A DNA stretch of 64,000 nt. It comes from a virus. The notes beneath the pieces are model-generated. The model ran no database searches, was not told the origin of the DNA, and saw only the letters and a program-made list of their open reading frames with translations. The stretch covers positions 1 to 64,000 of IMG/VR virus record IMGVR_UViG_3300045738_001212; one strand, written 5' to 3'. Below, in pieces: positions 32,034 through 38,301 of the stretch (its first letter is position 1; the number at the start of each line of letters is the position of its first letter). Both the position numbers and the translations under genes were made by a program.

Positions 32034-32323
32034 GCGGTTTTTTGAGTTTCGACGCCGAACATCTTCTCACCGCGACCCACCCACGAAGGGCCGTCAACGA
32101 GCCACGACGCTGTGCCAGTATCCGACAAGCAAGCTACCGTCGGGCTTTCAATTTCCCCTTCCGTTAAGCCACAGGCGGCCTTGAAGCGGTCAACGTCAAA
32201 ACGCGGGTTGTCCTTGGCAAACTGGGTTGCGGCTAGTGTAGCCAGCACAGCGGCGGGTGTGCCGTTGTTGGCTGCGTTGATGAGGGCGGCGACGAATTCG
32301 AAGTGTTCTTTTGTTGTTTTCAT
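32030..32323 (-). CDS. hypothetical protein, 97 aa, leaderless
   Basis: MKTTKEHFEFVAALINAANNG...; Ala-rich helical N-terminus resembling small phage proteins of unknown role, ending in a Trp/Gly-containing segment (SWLVDGPSWVGRGEK). Its stop codon lies within the -35 region of the next promoter. Confidence 0.55.
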   Translation of the reverse strand: MKTTKEHFEFVAALINAANNGTPAAVLATLAATQFAKDNPRFDVDRFKAACGLTEGEIESPTVACLSDTGTASWLVDGPSWVGRGEKMFGVETQKTA

Positions 32324-32330
32324 TAGGTAT

Positions 32331-32359
32331 AGTCTAACGCTTTAGAGGCCGCTTGTCAA
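32331..32359 (-). promoter_or_regulatory. leaderless promoter (CTCTAAAGTGT spacer family)
   Basis: TTGACA, 17 bases, TAGACT, ATACCTA, ATG 32323. Confidence 0.7.
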
Positions 32360-32364
32360 GCTTT

Positions 32365-32577
32365 TTATCTGCATCGTTCAATGTCCTTTTCTCTTTTTAG
32401 CTCCGCCTCTTCTTCGTGGGTGAAAAGTCTGCCGAGGGTGATTGACTCAATCTCAAGGCCGATCTTGCTACCGAAATACATATCCCGCACGTTAGCGAAT
32501 GAGGTTCCGGTTGCGGCCCAGCGTGTGCCATTGGTTGTGGTTACGATAAAATCGGTTGTTTCTTTTATGTCTTTCAT
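32365..32577 (-). CDS. hypothetical protein, 70 aa, leaderless
   Basis: MKDIKETTDFIVTTTNGTRWAATGTSFANV...; an alpha/beta pattern with a charged C-terminal helix (EEEAELKREKDIERCR). Function unknown. Confidence 0.55.
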   Translation of the reverse strand: MKDIKETTDFIVTTTNGTRWAATGTSFANVRDMYFGSKIGLEIESITLGRLFTHEEEAELKREKDIERCR

Positions 32578-32584
32578 TAGGTAT

Positions 32585-32613
32585 AGTCTAACACTTTAGA
32601 GACCGATTGTCAA
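32585..32613 (-). promoter_or_regulatory. leaderless promoter (CTCTAAAGTGT spacer family)
   Basis: TTGACA, 17 bases, TAGACT, ATACCTA, ATG 32577. Confidence 0.7.
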
Positions 32614-32626
32614 GGATAAAGTTGTC

Positions 32627-32652
32627 CCCCCGCGCAAGCGGGGGGGGGTTAG
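32627..32652 (-). terminator. GC-rich hairpin between two cassettes
   Basis: Minus-strand CCCCCCCCGC-TTGC-GCGGGGGG lies 2 bases after the stop of the 56-residue gene and just upstream of the next promoter. No U-tract is present, so it may act as a stabilising or intrinsic-like terminator. Confidence 0.45.
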
Positions 32653-32653
32653 C

Positions 32654-32824
32654 CTAGACCCCCCTGTGCGCTTCCACACAGGCCACCTCTTTAGGGAAGC
32701 CCTTGCGGAGTAGTTCAAGATTGTTGCTGTCAGCCTTACGAATAAGGCGCAACAGTTTAGCGGTGAACCAACTACCCTCTCCACAGAGGATGTTGCCGAT
32801 GTTGTTTTTGTCGTAGTTACTCAT
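32654..32824 (-). CDS. small protein, 56 aa, leaderless
   Basis: ATG 32824 (MSNYDKNNIGNILCGEGSW) is 7 bases after TACAGT of a TTGACA-N17 promoter. A longer frame across this DNA in another phase is a shadow. Helical centre (AKLLRLIRKADSNNLELLRK). Function unknown. Confidence 0.6.
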   Translation of the reverse strand: MSNYDKNNIGNILCGEGSWFTAKLLRLIRKADSNNLELLRKGFPKEVACVEAHRGV

Positions 32825-32831
32825 TGGGTAT

Positions 32832-32860
32832 ACTGTAACACTTTAGAGGCCGCCTGTCAA
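32832..32860 (-). promoter_or_regulatory. leaderless promoter (CTCTAAAGTGT spacer family)
   Basis: TTGACA, 17 bases, TACAGT, ATACCCA, ATG 32824. It overlaps the 3' end of the upstream gene. Confidence 0.7.
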
Positions 32861-33132
32861 GCACCAAGTGCGTCCCACGGGTCTACGGGTGCGTTGGGTT
32901 CCTCGTTCCGTTTCATCCAAGGGGTGCGAAGTAACTCCTCCCATTCGCTTGAGCCAACAGCGTCATGATACGCAGCGCGTACTAGCGCGTGGTGGCCGCT
33001 CATTCTCCAATCCCAATCGTTCATATCCTTTGACTTGATAGTGCTGGTCTTGCCCTCTGGTGAGACATAGGTGAACACATGGTTGTTGGTCTTGCGGTTA
33101 GAGTAGAGTAGAAACTTTTCTTTACCTTCCAT
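32857..33132 (-). CDS. hypothetical protein, 91 aa, leaderless
   Basis: MEGKEKFLLYSNRKTNNHVFTYVSPEGK...; small beta domain, then a Trp-rich helix. ATG 33132 is 6 bases after TACATT. Function unknown. Confidence 0.6.
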   Translation of the reverse strand: MEGKEKFLLYSNRKTNNHVFTYVSPEGKTSTIKSKDMNDWDWRMSGHHALVRAAYHDAVGSSEWEELLRTPWMKRNEEPNAPVDPWDALGA

Positions 33133-33138
33133 ACGTAT

Positions 33139-33167
33139 AATGTACCACGCAAACGTCTCACTGTCAA
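33139..33167 (-). promoter_or_regulatory. leaderless promoter, part of the 107-bp repeat
   Basis: TTGACA, 17 bases, TACATT, ATACGT, ATG 33132. Confidence 0.7.
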
Positions 33168-33257
33168 GGATAAACCACCCAACCCGCCGCGTAGCGGTGG
33201 GTTGTTTTAGCTTGCACTGAGATAAAAAATCTGCGGGCGTTTTTCTGACTCACTGTC
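33151..33257. repeat. 107-bp direct repeat, copy 2
   Basis: Identical to 31083-31189. It contains the hairpin AACCCGCCGC-GTA-GCGGTGGGTT and the CACTGAGAT element between the 53-residue gene and the next promoter. Confidence 0.85.
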
Positions 33258-33269
33258 GCATGGCCACGC

Positions 33270-33431
33270 TTACCACGCATGGGGCCACACGCCGACTATT
33301 TCGCTATTTGGGTGATCGCCTAAAGCGTGAGTCTTGGCTACCGTAAGGGTCATGCCCCAGTAAGAGGCTTCGTAATAGCTGCCCGATGTGAAATTCCGGG
33401 TTCTGATTGTCCAGTTAGATGTTTCGCTCAT
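33270..33431 (-). CDS. small Trp/Tyr-rich protein, 53 aa, leaderless MSET start
   Basis: Starts ATGAGCGAAACATC six bases after TACATT. Rich in aromatics (SGSYYEASYWGMT, GVWPHAW). Not seen in any family I know. The shared ATGAGCGAAAC start and consensus promoter support it being real. Confidence 0.6.
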   Translation of the reverse strand: MSETSNWTIRTRNFTSGSYYEASYWGMTLTVAKTHALGDHPNSEIVGVWPHAW

Positions 33432-33437
33432 GGGTAT

Positions 33438-33466
33438 AATGTAACACGAAAAACGCTACCTGTCAA
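33438..33466 (-). promoter_or_regulatory. leaderless promoter
   Basis: TTGACA, 17 bases, TACATT, ATACCC, ATG 33431. The gap from here to 33656 holds a CACTGAG-type element (33474-33515) and no supported gene. Confidence 0.7.
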
Positions 33467-33656
33467 GGAAAAACAGTGAGGCTCAAAAAATGCTGCCGCT
33501 TTTTCAACTCACAATCAATTAGGTCAATTAATCACGTTTATATAGGGTAATTGTTTCGCAAGGCACCCCAGTAAAACAGATATTTAGATGATAAGAATTT
33601 CCTATTTACCCCTGATTTCTCCGATGAGAAATACCCCCTTTTTAAGAAATTATATG

Positions 33657-33685
33657 TTGACAGATAGGCTATTTGGTGGTATAGT
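33657..33685 (+). promoter_or_regulatory. promoter of the tRNA-like RNA
   Basis: TTGACA, 17 bases, TATAGT. Seven bases later, at 33692, begins the 5' strand of the tRNA-like acceptor stem, so the primary transcript would start at the mature 5' end. Confidence 0.7.
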
Positions 33686-33691
33686 ATTCTT

Positions 33692-33818
33692 GTTGGTGGC
33701 AATGGTAGCCCTCGCTGAATAAGTGAGTGCCCTCGCAGGAAAGCCCCTAGTGGAAGCGCGACGAAGCTAGACGGTGATACGATACTGGAGGGGTGAGGTT
33801 CAATCCCTCGCACCAATA
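33692..33818 (+). ncRNA. tRNA-like structured RNA
   Basis: The ends form a 7-bp acceptor-type stem, GTTGGTG (33692-33698) with CACCAAT (33811-33817), with discriminator A33818 and no encoded CCA. The 3' part is a canonical T-arm: stem TGAGG/CCTCG around loop TTCAATC, with G53-C61 and TTCAA kept. The 5' part has GGCAATGGTAGCC (D-arm-like) and a hairpin CTCGC-TGAATAA-GTGAG whose 7-base loop lacks the usual U33. About 65 bases with CTAG...CTAG and CCCCT/AGGGG pairings replace the variable region. CCCTCGC occurs three times. It is too long for a tRNA and too short for a tmRNA, so a diverged or intron-bearing tRNA or a tRNA-mimic leader of the downstream gene is possible. Confidence 0.5.
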
Positions 33819-33825
33819 ACAATTT

Positions 33826-34023
33826 ATGATGAACGACAAATGTAAATGTGGAGGTTGTGGTGCGCCCGTAGCGTGGGAGTACGACGCCCCTTATCAGGAG
33901 TACCCCGGCGCGAAGGTGTGGGGCGGGGAATGGTTCGTCGAGTGCGAGAAATGCGGGTGGAGCGATGCCACCAAACAAGACTTGAGCCATTACTCCATAC
34001 GCGAGAACACGCGGGGGTGGTGA
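33826..34023 (+). CDS. small zinc-ribbon protein, Lar-like
   Basis: 65 residues. CKCGGCG near the N-terminus and CEKCGW in the middle give a two-knuckle zinc site around an aromatic core (WEYDAPYQEYP...WGGEWFVECEKCGW), like Lar-family restriction-alleviation proteins. It begins ATGATGAACGAC 7 bases after the tRNA-like RNA, on the same predicted transcript. Its stop codon lies in the loop of a strong terminator. Anti-restriction is plausible but unproven. Confidence 0.6.
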   Translation: MMNDKCKCGGCGAPVAWEYDAPYQEYPGAKVWGGEWFVECEKCGWSDATKQDLSHYSIRENTRGW

Positions 34024-34064
34024 GTTAAGAAAGCCCCCGCATTTTTTTCAACTCAGTGCAAGCC
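34010..34064 (+). terminator. rho-independent terminator plus CACTGAGTT element
   Basis: GCGGGGG (including the last codons), then TGGTGAGTTAAGAAAG as loop, GCCCCCGC and TTTTTTT, followed by CAACTCAGTGCAA. A clear plus-strand terminator for the zinc-ribbon gene. Confidence 0.7.
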
Positions 34065-34079
34065 TTTTCTTTTGTCGAT

Positions 34080-34138
34080 CACGAGTGATCGTCTAAATAG
34101 TTTGTCAATCATATTTCCACTATTTTGATCGTCTAAAT
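34080..34138. promoter_or_regulatory. operator-like inverted and direct repeats
   Basis: CGATCAC-GA-GTGATCG is a 7-bp inverted repeat (34079-34094), and TGATCGTCTAAAT occurs twice (about 34087 and 34126). On the minus strand a TTGACA lies between them. This looks like a repressor-binding region or decayed promoter; no gene starts here. Confidence 0.35.
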
Positions 34139-34149
34139 TTGCTAAACGA

Positions 34150-34179
34150 AAAGCCCCCCCGCTTGCGCGGGAGGGCTTT
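34150..34179 (-). terminator. terminator downstream of DUF932 gene
   Basis: Stem AAAGCCCTCCCGC-GCAA-GCGGGGGGGCTTTT on the minus strand, 20 bases after the stop codon. It is symmetric enough to act on both strands. Confidence 0.7.
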
Positions 34180-34199
34180 GGTTCTTCACCCCTTGGCTT

Positions 34200-35093
34200 T
34201 TAGTTCAGAGCCAGCTTGACCACTTCAGAGGGAACGGCCTTGACCAGCTTGTCAAGCTTGGCGGATTGCTCCGCAGCACCCCGCAGCTTCCGCAGCACCT
34301 TGGTGCTAACGGTGTTGGCGTACTCGAAACGCTCCCTGCTCACGTCATGGGTGAGGTGTTGGGTGGCTGCGTTGTAGAGTGTCCACAGATTGCGGGCTTC
34401 GTCTTCCTCGCGGGCGGGATTCTCCCACACCTTGAGGATGCCGTCCTTGACCACGTTAGACAGCACCTTCGAGCGGTTCAACTGGTCGAGGATGTTGCGC
34501 CCCTGCTCTTGCGTGATGTCACGCTCGCCCAAGATGCTGAAGCCTTGCGCGGCTTCGTTGAAGCTTCCGGTGGCTCTGTCGAGAGCGTCCCCGATAAAGC
34601 TAATCTCTACCGCTGCGGTATGACGGCGATTCATGCCGAACTCATTCTCCAAGGTGGTCATGCCGTTGAGGCAAACCAGCCGCACCATGCCAAGCGCGAA
34701 GGATACGCGCAGGGAACGGTCAAAGGAGTTTTGCAGGGTGAGGCGCATTCCTAATTCCATGCCCTTCACTCTGTCCTCGCGCCGTGTGGCGATGGCCGTC
34801 TCATTCGCGAAGTCGTACTGCGCGAACATCTTCTCGCCGCGACCAGTCACGACAATGTGGCGGCTTGTGGGAACCATCCCGCGAGACTCAAAAGCCTCTT
34901 CGGCATTGGCAATCAAATCACCGTTTTGCACAAAGCCGTACTGCTCCGTGCCCCAACCTAATTCCTCGCCCGTATCGGTACGGACGTGCGCGTATACGCG
35001 GGAGCGGTTGCTGTTGGGAAGGGTAAGGGGGACACGCTCCACGGTGTAATCGAAAGCGGTGGGGTCGGAGGTTTGAATAGTGTTTCTGGCCAT
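34200..35093 (-). CDS. DUF932 family protein
   Basis: 297 residues. VYAHVRTDTGEELGWGTEQYGFVQNGDLIANAEEAF near the start and VCLNGMTTLENEFGMNRRH in the middle are typical of the DUF932 phage/plasmid proteins, whose biochemical role is not established. It has a leadered mRNA (about 40 bases) from a TTGACA-N17-TACACT promoter and its own terminator, so it is a stand-alone unit. Confidence 0.8.
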   Translation of the reverse strand: MARNTIQTSDPTAFDYTVERVPLTLPNSNRSRVYAHVRTDTGEELGWGTEQYGFVQNGDLIANAEEAFESRGMVPTSRHIVVTGRGEKMFAQYDFANETAIATRREDRVKGMELGMRLTLQNSFDRSLRVSFALGMVRLVCLNGMTTLENEFGMNRRHTAAVEISFIGDALDRATGSFNEAAQGFSILGERDITQEQGRNILDQLNRSKVLSNVVKDGILKVWENPAREEDEARNLWTLYNAATQHLTHDVSRERFEYANTVSTKVLRKLRGAAEQSAKLDKLVKAVPSEVVKLALN

Positions 35094-35142
35094 GATTTGT
35101 AGGTCTTTCTTGGTTAAGGGTTATCTCTCACTCACTACAAAG

Positions 35143-35171
35143 AGTGTATCACCAATCCACTATCCTGTCAA
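35143..35171 (-). promoter_or_regulatory. promoter of the DUF932 gene
   Basis: TTGACA, 17 bases, TACACT, with the start codon about 50 bases downstream: one of the few leadered promoters in this zone. Confidence 0.65.
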
Positions 35172-35198
35172 ACCTTTTTTTCTGTCATTGGATACAAA

Positions 35199-35266
35199 CC
35201 CGCCGCGCAGCGGTGGGTTTGGGCTTGCACTGAGTTAAAAAATGTGCGGGCGTTTTTACGACTCAT
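35199..35266. terminator. hairpin and CACTGAGTT terminator-like element
   Basis: AAACCCGCCGC-GCA-GCGGTGGGTTT is followed by GCTTGCAC-loop-GTGCGGGC-GTTTTT, an 8-bp stem with two G-U pairs and a T-run, and then ACTCA. Confidence 0.5.
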
Positions 35267-35315
35267 TCCCTCCGTTAACCCATCCCTCCGGGCTGGGTTT
35301 ATATTTACACGCTAT

Positions 35316-35600
35316 TTAACTCTCATTCTTTTGCTTATTGCTAAACGGCGAAATCGACTCGGCTCCGCGCAAGTGATGCCGGATACCTAGTTCCACCTTA
35401 TGTTCAGCAGTATAGTCCCAATCGTCTTGGTCAAGGCTATACTCTGATTGGTATGCTGCCTCCATGTTGAAATTGAAATCACATAGAGTCGTGTCGTCAG
35501 TAAGGTTATGCTTCTGCACATACTCACTCAATGCCTCTGCGATAATCTTTATACGCAAGGGGTCGCCTTCAAGTATCATCTCATGCTCTTGTATCTTCAT
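35316..35600 (-). CDS. hypothetical acidic protein, 94 aa
   Basis: MKIQEHEMILEGDPLRIKIIAEALSEYVQKHN...; the first half resembles a small alpha/beta fold. Shine-Dalgarno GGAGG-ATAA lies before ATG 35600, and the start overlaps the preceding EDK stop. Last of a coupled run. Function unknown. Confidence 0.55.
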   Translation of the reverse strand: MKIQEHEMILEGDPLRIKIIAEALSEYVQKHNLTDDTTLCDFNFNMEAAYQSEYSLDQDDWDYTAEHKVELGIRHHLRGAESISPFSNKQKNES

Positions 35601-35797
35601 TTATCCTCCAATCTCTCGTGTTCTAAAACATCATACTTATTAGCGTCGTCGAGGGTATAACCGTATTCCAGTTGACAGTCGTCTCCATAGTCTCCCTCCC
35701 CACTCATTGCCGTCTTGATAGCGTCGGCCTCATCCTCTGCCTCTACCACGATGTAGCAGTAGTGAACCTCTGGAACCTTAACTGTGAATGTTTTCAT
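35597..35797 (-). CDS. small DpnD/PcfM-like protein, 66 aa
   Basis: MKTFTVKVPEVHYCYIVVEAEDEADAIKTAMSGEG: the strand-strand-helix pattern with VxVEAxxxxxAIxxA is like DpnD/PcfM-type small proteins and recurs at 37110, 40203 and 43994. It ends LEDK because the Shine-Dalgarno of the next gene (GAGGATAA) is its last codons. Confidence 0.5.
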   Translation of the reverse strand: MKTFTVKVPEVHYCYIVVEAEDEADAIKTAMSGEGDYGDDCQLEYGYTLDDANKYDVLEHERLEDK

Positions 35798-35994
35798 TTA
35801 TCCTCCAATCTCTTAAACTTGTCTACTATGATATCACAAACATCTTCCGTAATGGATTGCTTCTCTTCGTCTGTGAACGTGAATGGTGGGGTGTAGCCCT
35901 CCATGTATGTAATCACATCTTCCTGTAGCTGCTCCTTCACCTCTTTAATGACAAGGGATTGCGTGTGCTGAAATGGTTTGCGTAATGTTCTCAT
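35794..35994 (-). CDS. hypothetical protein, 66 aa
   Basis: MRTLRKPFQHTQSLVIKEVKEQLQED...; helical and charged, ending RLEDK like its downstream neighbour. The shared EDK end reflects the GGAGGATAAATG stop-start element. Function unknown. Confidence 0.5.
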   Translation of the reverse strand: MRTLRKPFQHTQSLVIKEVKEQLQEDVITYMEGYTPPFTFTDEEKQSITEDVCDIIVDKFKRLEDK

Positions 35995-35996
35995 GC

Positions 35997-36191
35997 TTAA
36001 TCCTCCACTCCGTAAATTTCTTCGTAGTGTTCAATAATCTCATGGTCGTCTATGTTATCCATGCCAACGCAACCTTCCCAAAGGACTTGTTTCAAATCCT
36101 CGTCTGAAAAGCCCTCCCATTCAGATTCAAAAAGACGCTCGCGCATCGCTTGAATTTCTTTATCTGTATATTCTTTTACTGTGTCAGTCAT
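35997..36191 (-). CDS. hypothetical protein, 64 aa
   Basis: MTDTVKEYTDKEIQAMRERLFESEWEGFSDEDLKQVLWEG...; acidic and helical, similar in style to the 65-residue gene at 56098. Shine-Dalgarno GGAGGATTAA lies within the end of the upstream gene. Confidence 0.5.
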   Translation of the reverse strand: MTDTVKEYTDKEIQAMRERLFESEWEGFSDEDLKQVLWEGCVGMDNIDDHEIIEHYEEIYGVED

Positions 36192-36194
36192 AAT

Positions 36195-36365
36195 TTAATC
36201 CTCCAGTAGATGGTCTTTGGCTGCTTCAATTACCTCTTGGTAATACTCGTTGTCCATTGGCTTAAAGCCTTCGAGACAATCTGAAATGGCGCATAGGCCA
36301 TCGACTATTCTGCTTCTGTCCACCATTCTCCCATTGTGGCTAATTGGGCCTTCATCTTGTTTCAT
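36195..36365 (-). CDS. small protein, 56 aa
   Basis: Starts at ATG 36365 overlapping the upstream stop (ATGA). MKQDEGPISHNGRMVDRSRIVDG...; helical, ending LLED, where GAGGATTAA forms the last two codons and stop and also the Shine-Dalgarno of the next gene. No homologue is recognised. Confidence 0.55.
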   Translation of the reverse strand: MKQDEGPISHNGRMVDRSRIVDGLCAISDCLEGFKPMDNEYYQEVIEAAKDHLLED

Positions 36366-36577
36366 GCTGTGATGTACTCTCCTTCCTCATTGAATACGAG
36401 TTCGAGATGTTTCAACTCCCAAGCGTTAGGTGCGTCCTTGAACCATTGGGTGTCCATGAACTTAATCCATGCGCGAGCGTTAGCGTGGGTGTAGGAAATG
36501 CCATCTGCAAACATCACATAGCTCTCATCCCATGTGTTGTAGAAGGTGGCCGTGTAGGCTTTCATTGTAGGTTTCAT
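36362..36577 (-). CDS. hypothetical protein, 71 aa, leaderless MKPT start
   Basis: ATGAAACCTACAATG at 36577, 7 bases after TATATT. The remainder (MKAYTATFYNTWDESYVMFADG) could be an independent protein start to which the MKPT leader was added. First gene of the coupled group 36577-35316. Confidence 0.6.
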   Translation of the reverse strand: MKPTMKAYTATFYNTWDESYVMFADGISYTHANARAWIKFMDTQWFKDAPNAWELKHLELVFNEEGEYITA

Positions 36578-36584
36578 TACAAGT

Positions 36585-36613
36585 AATATACCACACCGGA
36601 GCGTGGTTGTCAA
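36585..36613 (-). promoter_or_regulatory. leaderless promoter
   Basis: TTGACA, 17 bases, TATATT, ACTTGTA, ATG 36577. Confidence 0.7.
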
Positions 36614-36616
36614 GGA

Positions 36617-37051
36617 CTATTCGCTTAACGAGATTTGGTGGTCGCTCTCGGGAATGTTTACCTTTGAGATGTTTTCCTCCCACCTTTGATTCTCAAACAT
36701 GTTGGCGACGGCTTTTGCTACATCTTCTTTTGAAACGTCAGAGAAATCCCTTTTAGGTGTGCTGCCTAATACCTCACCCCAAGGGACATTGATTCTCCAC
36801 CCGACTGCTAAACACTCATGCCATACACCCTTCACGCAAACGTAATCACCCACCATCATTGAGCGAACTTCGAGCTTCTTAAAGAGGGTACACTCCCGAC
36901 CACTCCCGTTGTTCCAATCCTCCCACACCGCGTCAAGGATGTCTGGGTCTGTGTACTCACGCCCCTTGCTGTCCTCTACTGGGTAGTCCAACCAGAACTT
37001 CTTACATTGCTTCTCGGTCATGTCCCGATATTGAATTTTAACTCTTATCAT
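36617..37051 (-). CDS. hypothetical prot., 144 aa, behind a leader peptide
   Basis: MIRVKIQYRDMTEKQCKKFWLDYP...; beta-rich with two Cys. Its ATG at 37051 lies inside the 15-codon MSET leader peptide, whose sequence supplies the Shine-Dalgarno (CACGGAG). Translation is probably coupled to the leader. Function unknown. Confidence 0.55.
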   Translation of the reverse strand: MIRVKIQYRDMTEKQCKKFWLDYPVEDSKGREYTDPDILDAVWEDWNNGSGRECTLFKKLEVRSMMVGDYVCVKGVWHECLAVGWRINVPWGEVLGSTPKRDFSDVSKEDVAKAVANMFENQRWEENISKVNIPESDHQISLSE

Positions 37052-37085
37052 AATCGTTTGCTCCGTGGGTGTAGGTTTCGCTCAT
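37038..37085 (-). CDS. 15-aa leader peptide (MSET) upstream of the 144-aa gene
   Basis: ATG 37085 is 6 bases after TACATT of a perfect promoter. The peptide MSETYTHGANDYDKS ends inside the next gene. ATGAGCGAAACCTAC matches the first 15 bases of the RuvB-like gene exactly. It looks like a standard leaderless start module followed by reinitiation. Confidence 0.55.
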   Translation of the reverse strand: MSETYTHGANDYDKS

Positions 37086-37091
37086 AGATAT

Positions 37092-37120
37092 AATGTAACA
37101 CACAAGGTACTACTTGTCAA
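37092..37120 (-). promoter_or_regulatory. leaderless promoter
   Basis: TTGACA, 17 bases, TACATT, ATATCT, ATG 37085. Confidence 0.7.
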
Positions 37121-37391
37121 GAGGTTTCTTCTTAATCATATCCAGTAACTTCTTATCGCACACGCGGGGGTGCTTTCCCCACTTCTCAACTACGTCTGCC
37201 ACCTGCTCACCCTTCTCATAGTCGGGTAGCTTAACAACGTACATGGAGTCACGGTCTCTTAACGTCTCATTGTATACCACGATCATCGGGTCGTCTGAAA
37301 GACGAGCCGATTGAATAGCCTCCTCCTCGGAGTTGGCATCTACGATATAGGTAGCCGAGTGCATTTCAGTTGTTATGACTTTATACTTCAT
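37110..37391 (-). CDS. hypothetical protein, 93 aa, DpnD/PcfM-like N-terminus
   Basis: The start is ATG 37391, overlapping the upstream stop (ATGA), behind GGGGGA. MKYKVITTEMHSATYIVDANSEEEAIQSA has the same strand-helix pattern as the 66-residue proteins at 35597, 40203 and 43994, followed by a charged C-terminal half. Confidence 0.5.
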   Translation of the reverse strand: MKYKVITTEMHSATYIVDANSEEEAIQSARLSDDPMIVVYNETLRDRDSMYVVKLPDYEKGEQVADVVEKWGKHPRVCDKKLLDMIKKKPLDK

Positions 37392-37603
37392 GCCCAGTCC
37401 CCCTGTGAGTCTCCATCTATACCGTGCCTTTGGCATAGCTCATCCCATTCTGTCTCCTCGTAGCGTGACTGCCTTGATTGAGTGTCAAGTGCTACTTCTT
37501 TTAAGTGATTGGTAAGTTCTCCTACATCCTCGAATTGGATGCGAACGATCTTCTCCATTGCCTTGTCTAGTGCTGCTCCATGTAGGTTTCTTGTAGGTTT
37601 CAT
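37388..37603 (-). CDS. hypothetical protein, 71 aa, leaderless MKPT start
   Basis: ATGAAACCTACAAGAAACC at 37603. Helical and charged (KAMEKIVRIQFEDVGELTNHLKE). First gene of a two-gene unit. Confidence 0.55.
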   Translation of the reverse strand: MKPTRNLHGAALDKAMEKIVRIQFEDVGELTNHLKEVALDTQSRQSRYEETEWDELCQRHGIDGDSQGDWA

Positions 37604-37610
37604 TACAAAG

Positions 37611-37639
37611 ACTATACCCTACTTCTACCCCCGTGTCAA
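37611..37639 (-). promoter_or_regulatory. leaderless promoter
   Basis: TTGACA, 17 bases, TATAGT, CTTTGTA, ATG 37603. Confidence 0.7.
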
Positions 37640-37663
37640 TATCAAAGTTTTTTAAAGTTTTTA

Positions 37664-37708
37664 ATTGCACTGAGTTAAGAAATGTGCCCCCGCTTTTTTA
37701 ACTCACTA
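37664..37708. repeat. CACTGAGTT element copy
   Basis: TTGCACTGAGTTAAGAAATGTGCCCCCGCTTTTTTAACTCACT lies at the 3' end of the SprT gene and just before the next unit. Confidence 0.5.
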
Positions 37709-38242
37709 CCTTGTGATGGGTTTGCTGCACTGTTGACATCGATATTTGCGCCCACGCCTAATCCTATTATGTATTGTCGTGGATATCATATGAGGTCTAT
37801 CAATACAGCCACAGGTGTATTTCCACCGTCTCTGTTTCTTAGTGGATGAGTTCGTGGTATCATAGTTGTGACACCTATCAGGACGTAAGCCAAGCTTACG
37901 CATTACGTTCTTCCATTCGCGCCCGTGCGCCGTGCCACCGAATAGGCAATCTTTAATTAGGTGCGCGTACTCATGGCCAAGCGTTTGCTTTATAAAATGC
38001 TCGGTGTTTTCTTTTAAGAGAATGTAGTTTATTCGTATTTCGTTTTTATTAGAGTTTGCCGTTCCGGCCACCCTGCCTTTCAAGTTAAAGCGCAGCCTTG
38101 TCTCTGGCATACTATGCTTAAACTTTTTCTCTGTGTACTCGTGCAACTCCCTTATTCTATCCTCACACAAACGCACAAGGTCAGCCGTCCTTGGCGCGGC
38201 CAGCCCTGATTCCGTCTCTGTGAAATGTTCTATGATGATCAT
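37706..38242 (-). CDS. SprT-like zinc metalloprotease
   Basis: 178 residues. HEYAH (in TLGHEYAHLIKD) is the HExxH zinc site, and the C-terminal part has CGC...CQQC, a zinc ribbon as in SprT/Spartan-type proteins. SprT-domain proteases act on protein-DNA crosslinks in cells; here a role in freeing phage DNA is possible. Its ATG overlaps the stop of the 20-residue micropeptide. Confidence 0.75.
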   Translation of the reverse strand: MIIIEHFTETESGLAAPRTADLVRLCEDRIRELHEYTEKKFKHSMPETRLRFNLKGRVAGTANSNKNEIRINYILLKENTEHFIKQTLGHEYAHLIKDCLFGGTAHGREWKNVMRKLGLRPDRCHNYDTTNSSTKKQRRWKYTCGCIDRPHMISTTIHNRIRRGRKYRCQQCSKPITR

Positions 38243-38301
38243 TGTTTTCTAGATATCCAAATGTAGCCGAGCCAAAGTATAACCGCTATGAGTACCCACA
38301 T
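38239..38301 (-). CDS. TM micropeptide, 20 aa
   Basis: ATG 38301 overlaps the stop of the gp88 gene (TAATG), with Shine-Dalgarno GGAGG seven bases upstream inside gp88. The peptide (MWVLIAVILWLGYIWISRKQ) is a single hydrophobic helix with a basic end. Its stop overlaps the SprT start (ATGA), so gp88, peptide and SprT form one coupled unit. Confidence 0.6.
   Translation of the reverse strand: MWVLIAVILWLGYIWISRKQ

Noticed and set aside
32596-32784. 62-residue minus-strand frame
   Set aside because: Out of frame with the promoter-linked 56-residue gene on the same strand, and it runs through the GC hairpin.
33692-33818. tmRNA or RNase P RNA
   Set aside because: Far too short for either, with no tag-peptide frame; a short AGGAAAG match to RNase P is probably chance.
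33538-33990. 150-residue minus-strand frame
   Set aside because: Antisense to the tRNA-like RNA and the Lar-like gene, with no promoter or Shine-Dalgarno.
34266-35049. Plus-strand frames opposite DUF932
   Set aside because: DUF932 family blocks and promoter/terminator support the minus strand; the plus frames lack start signals.
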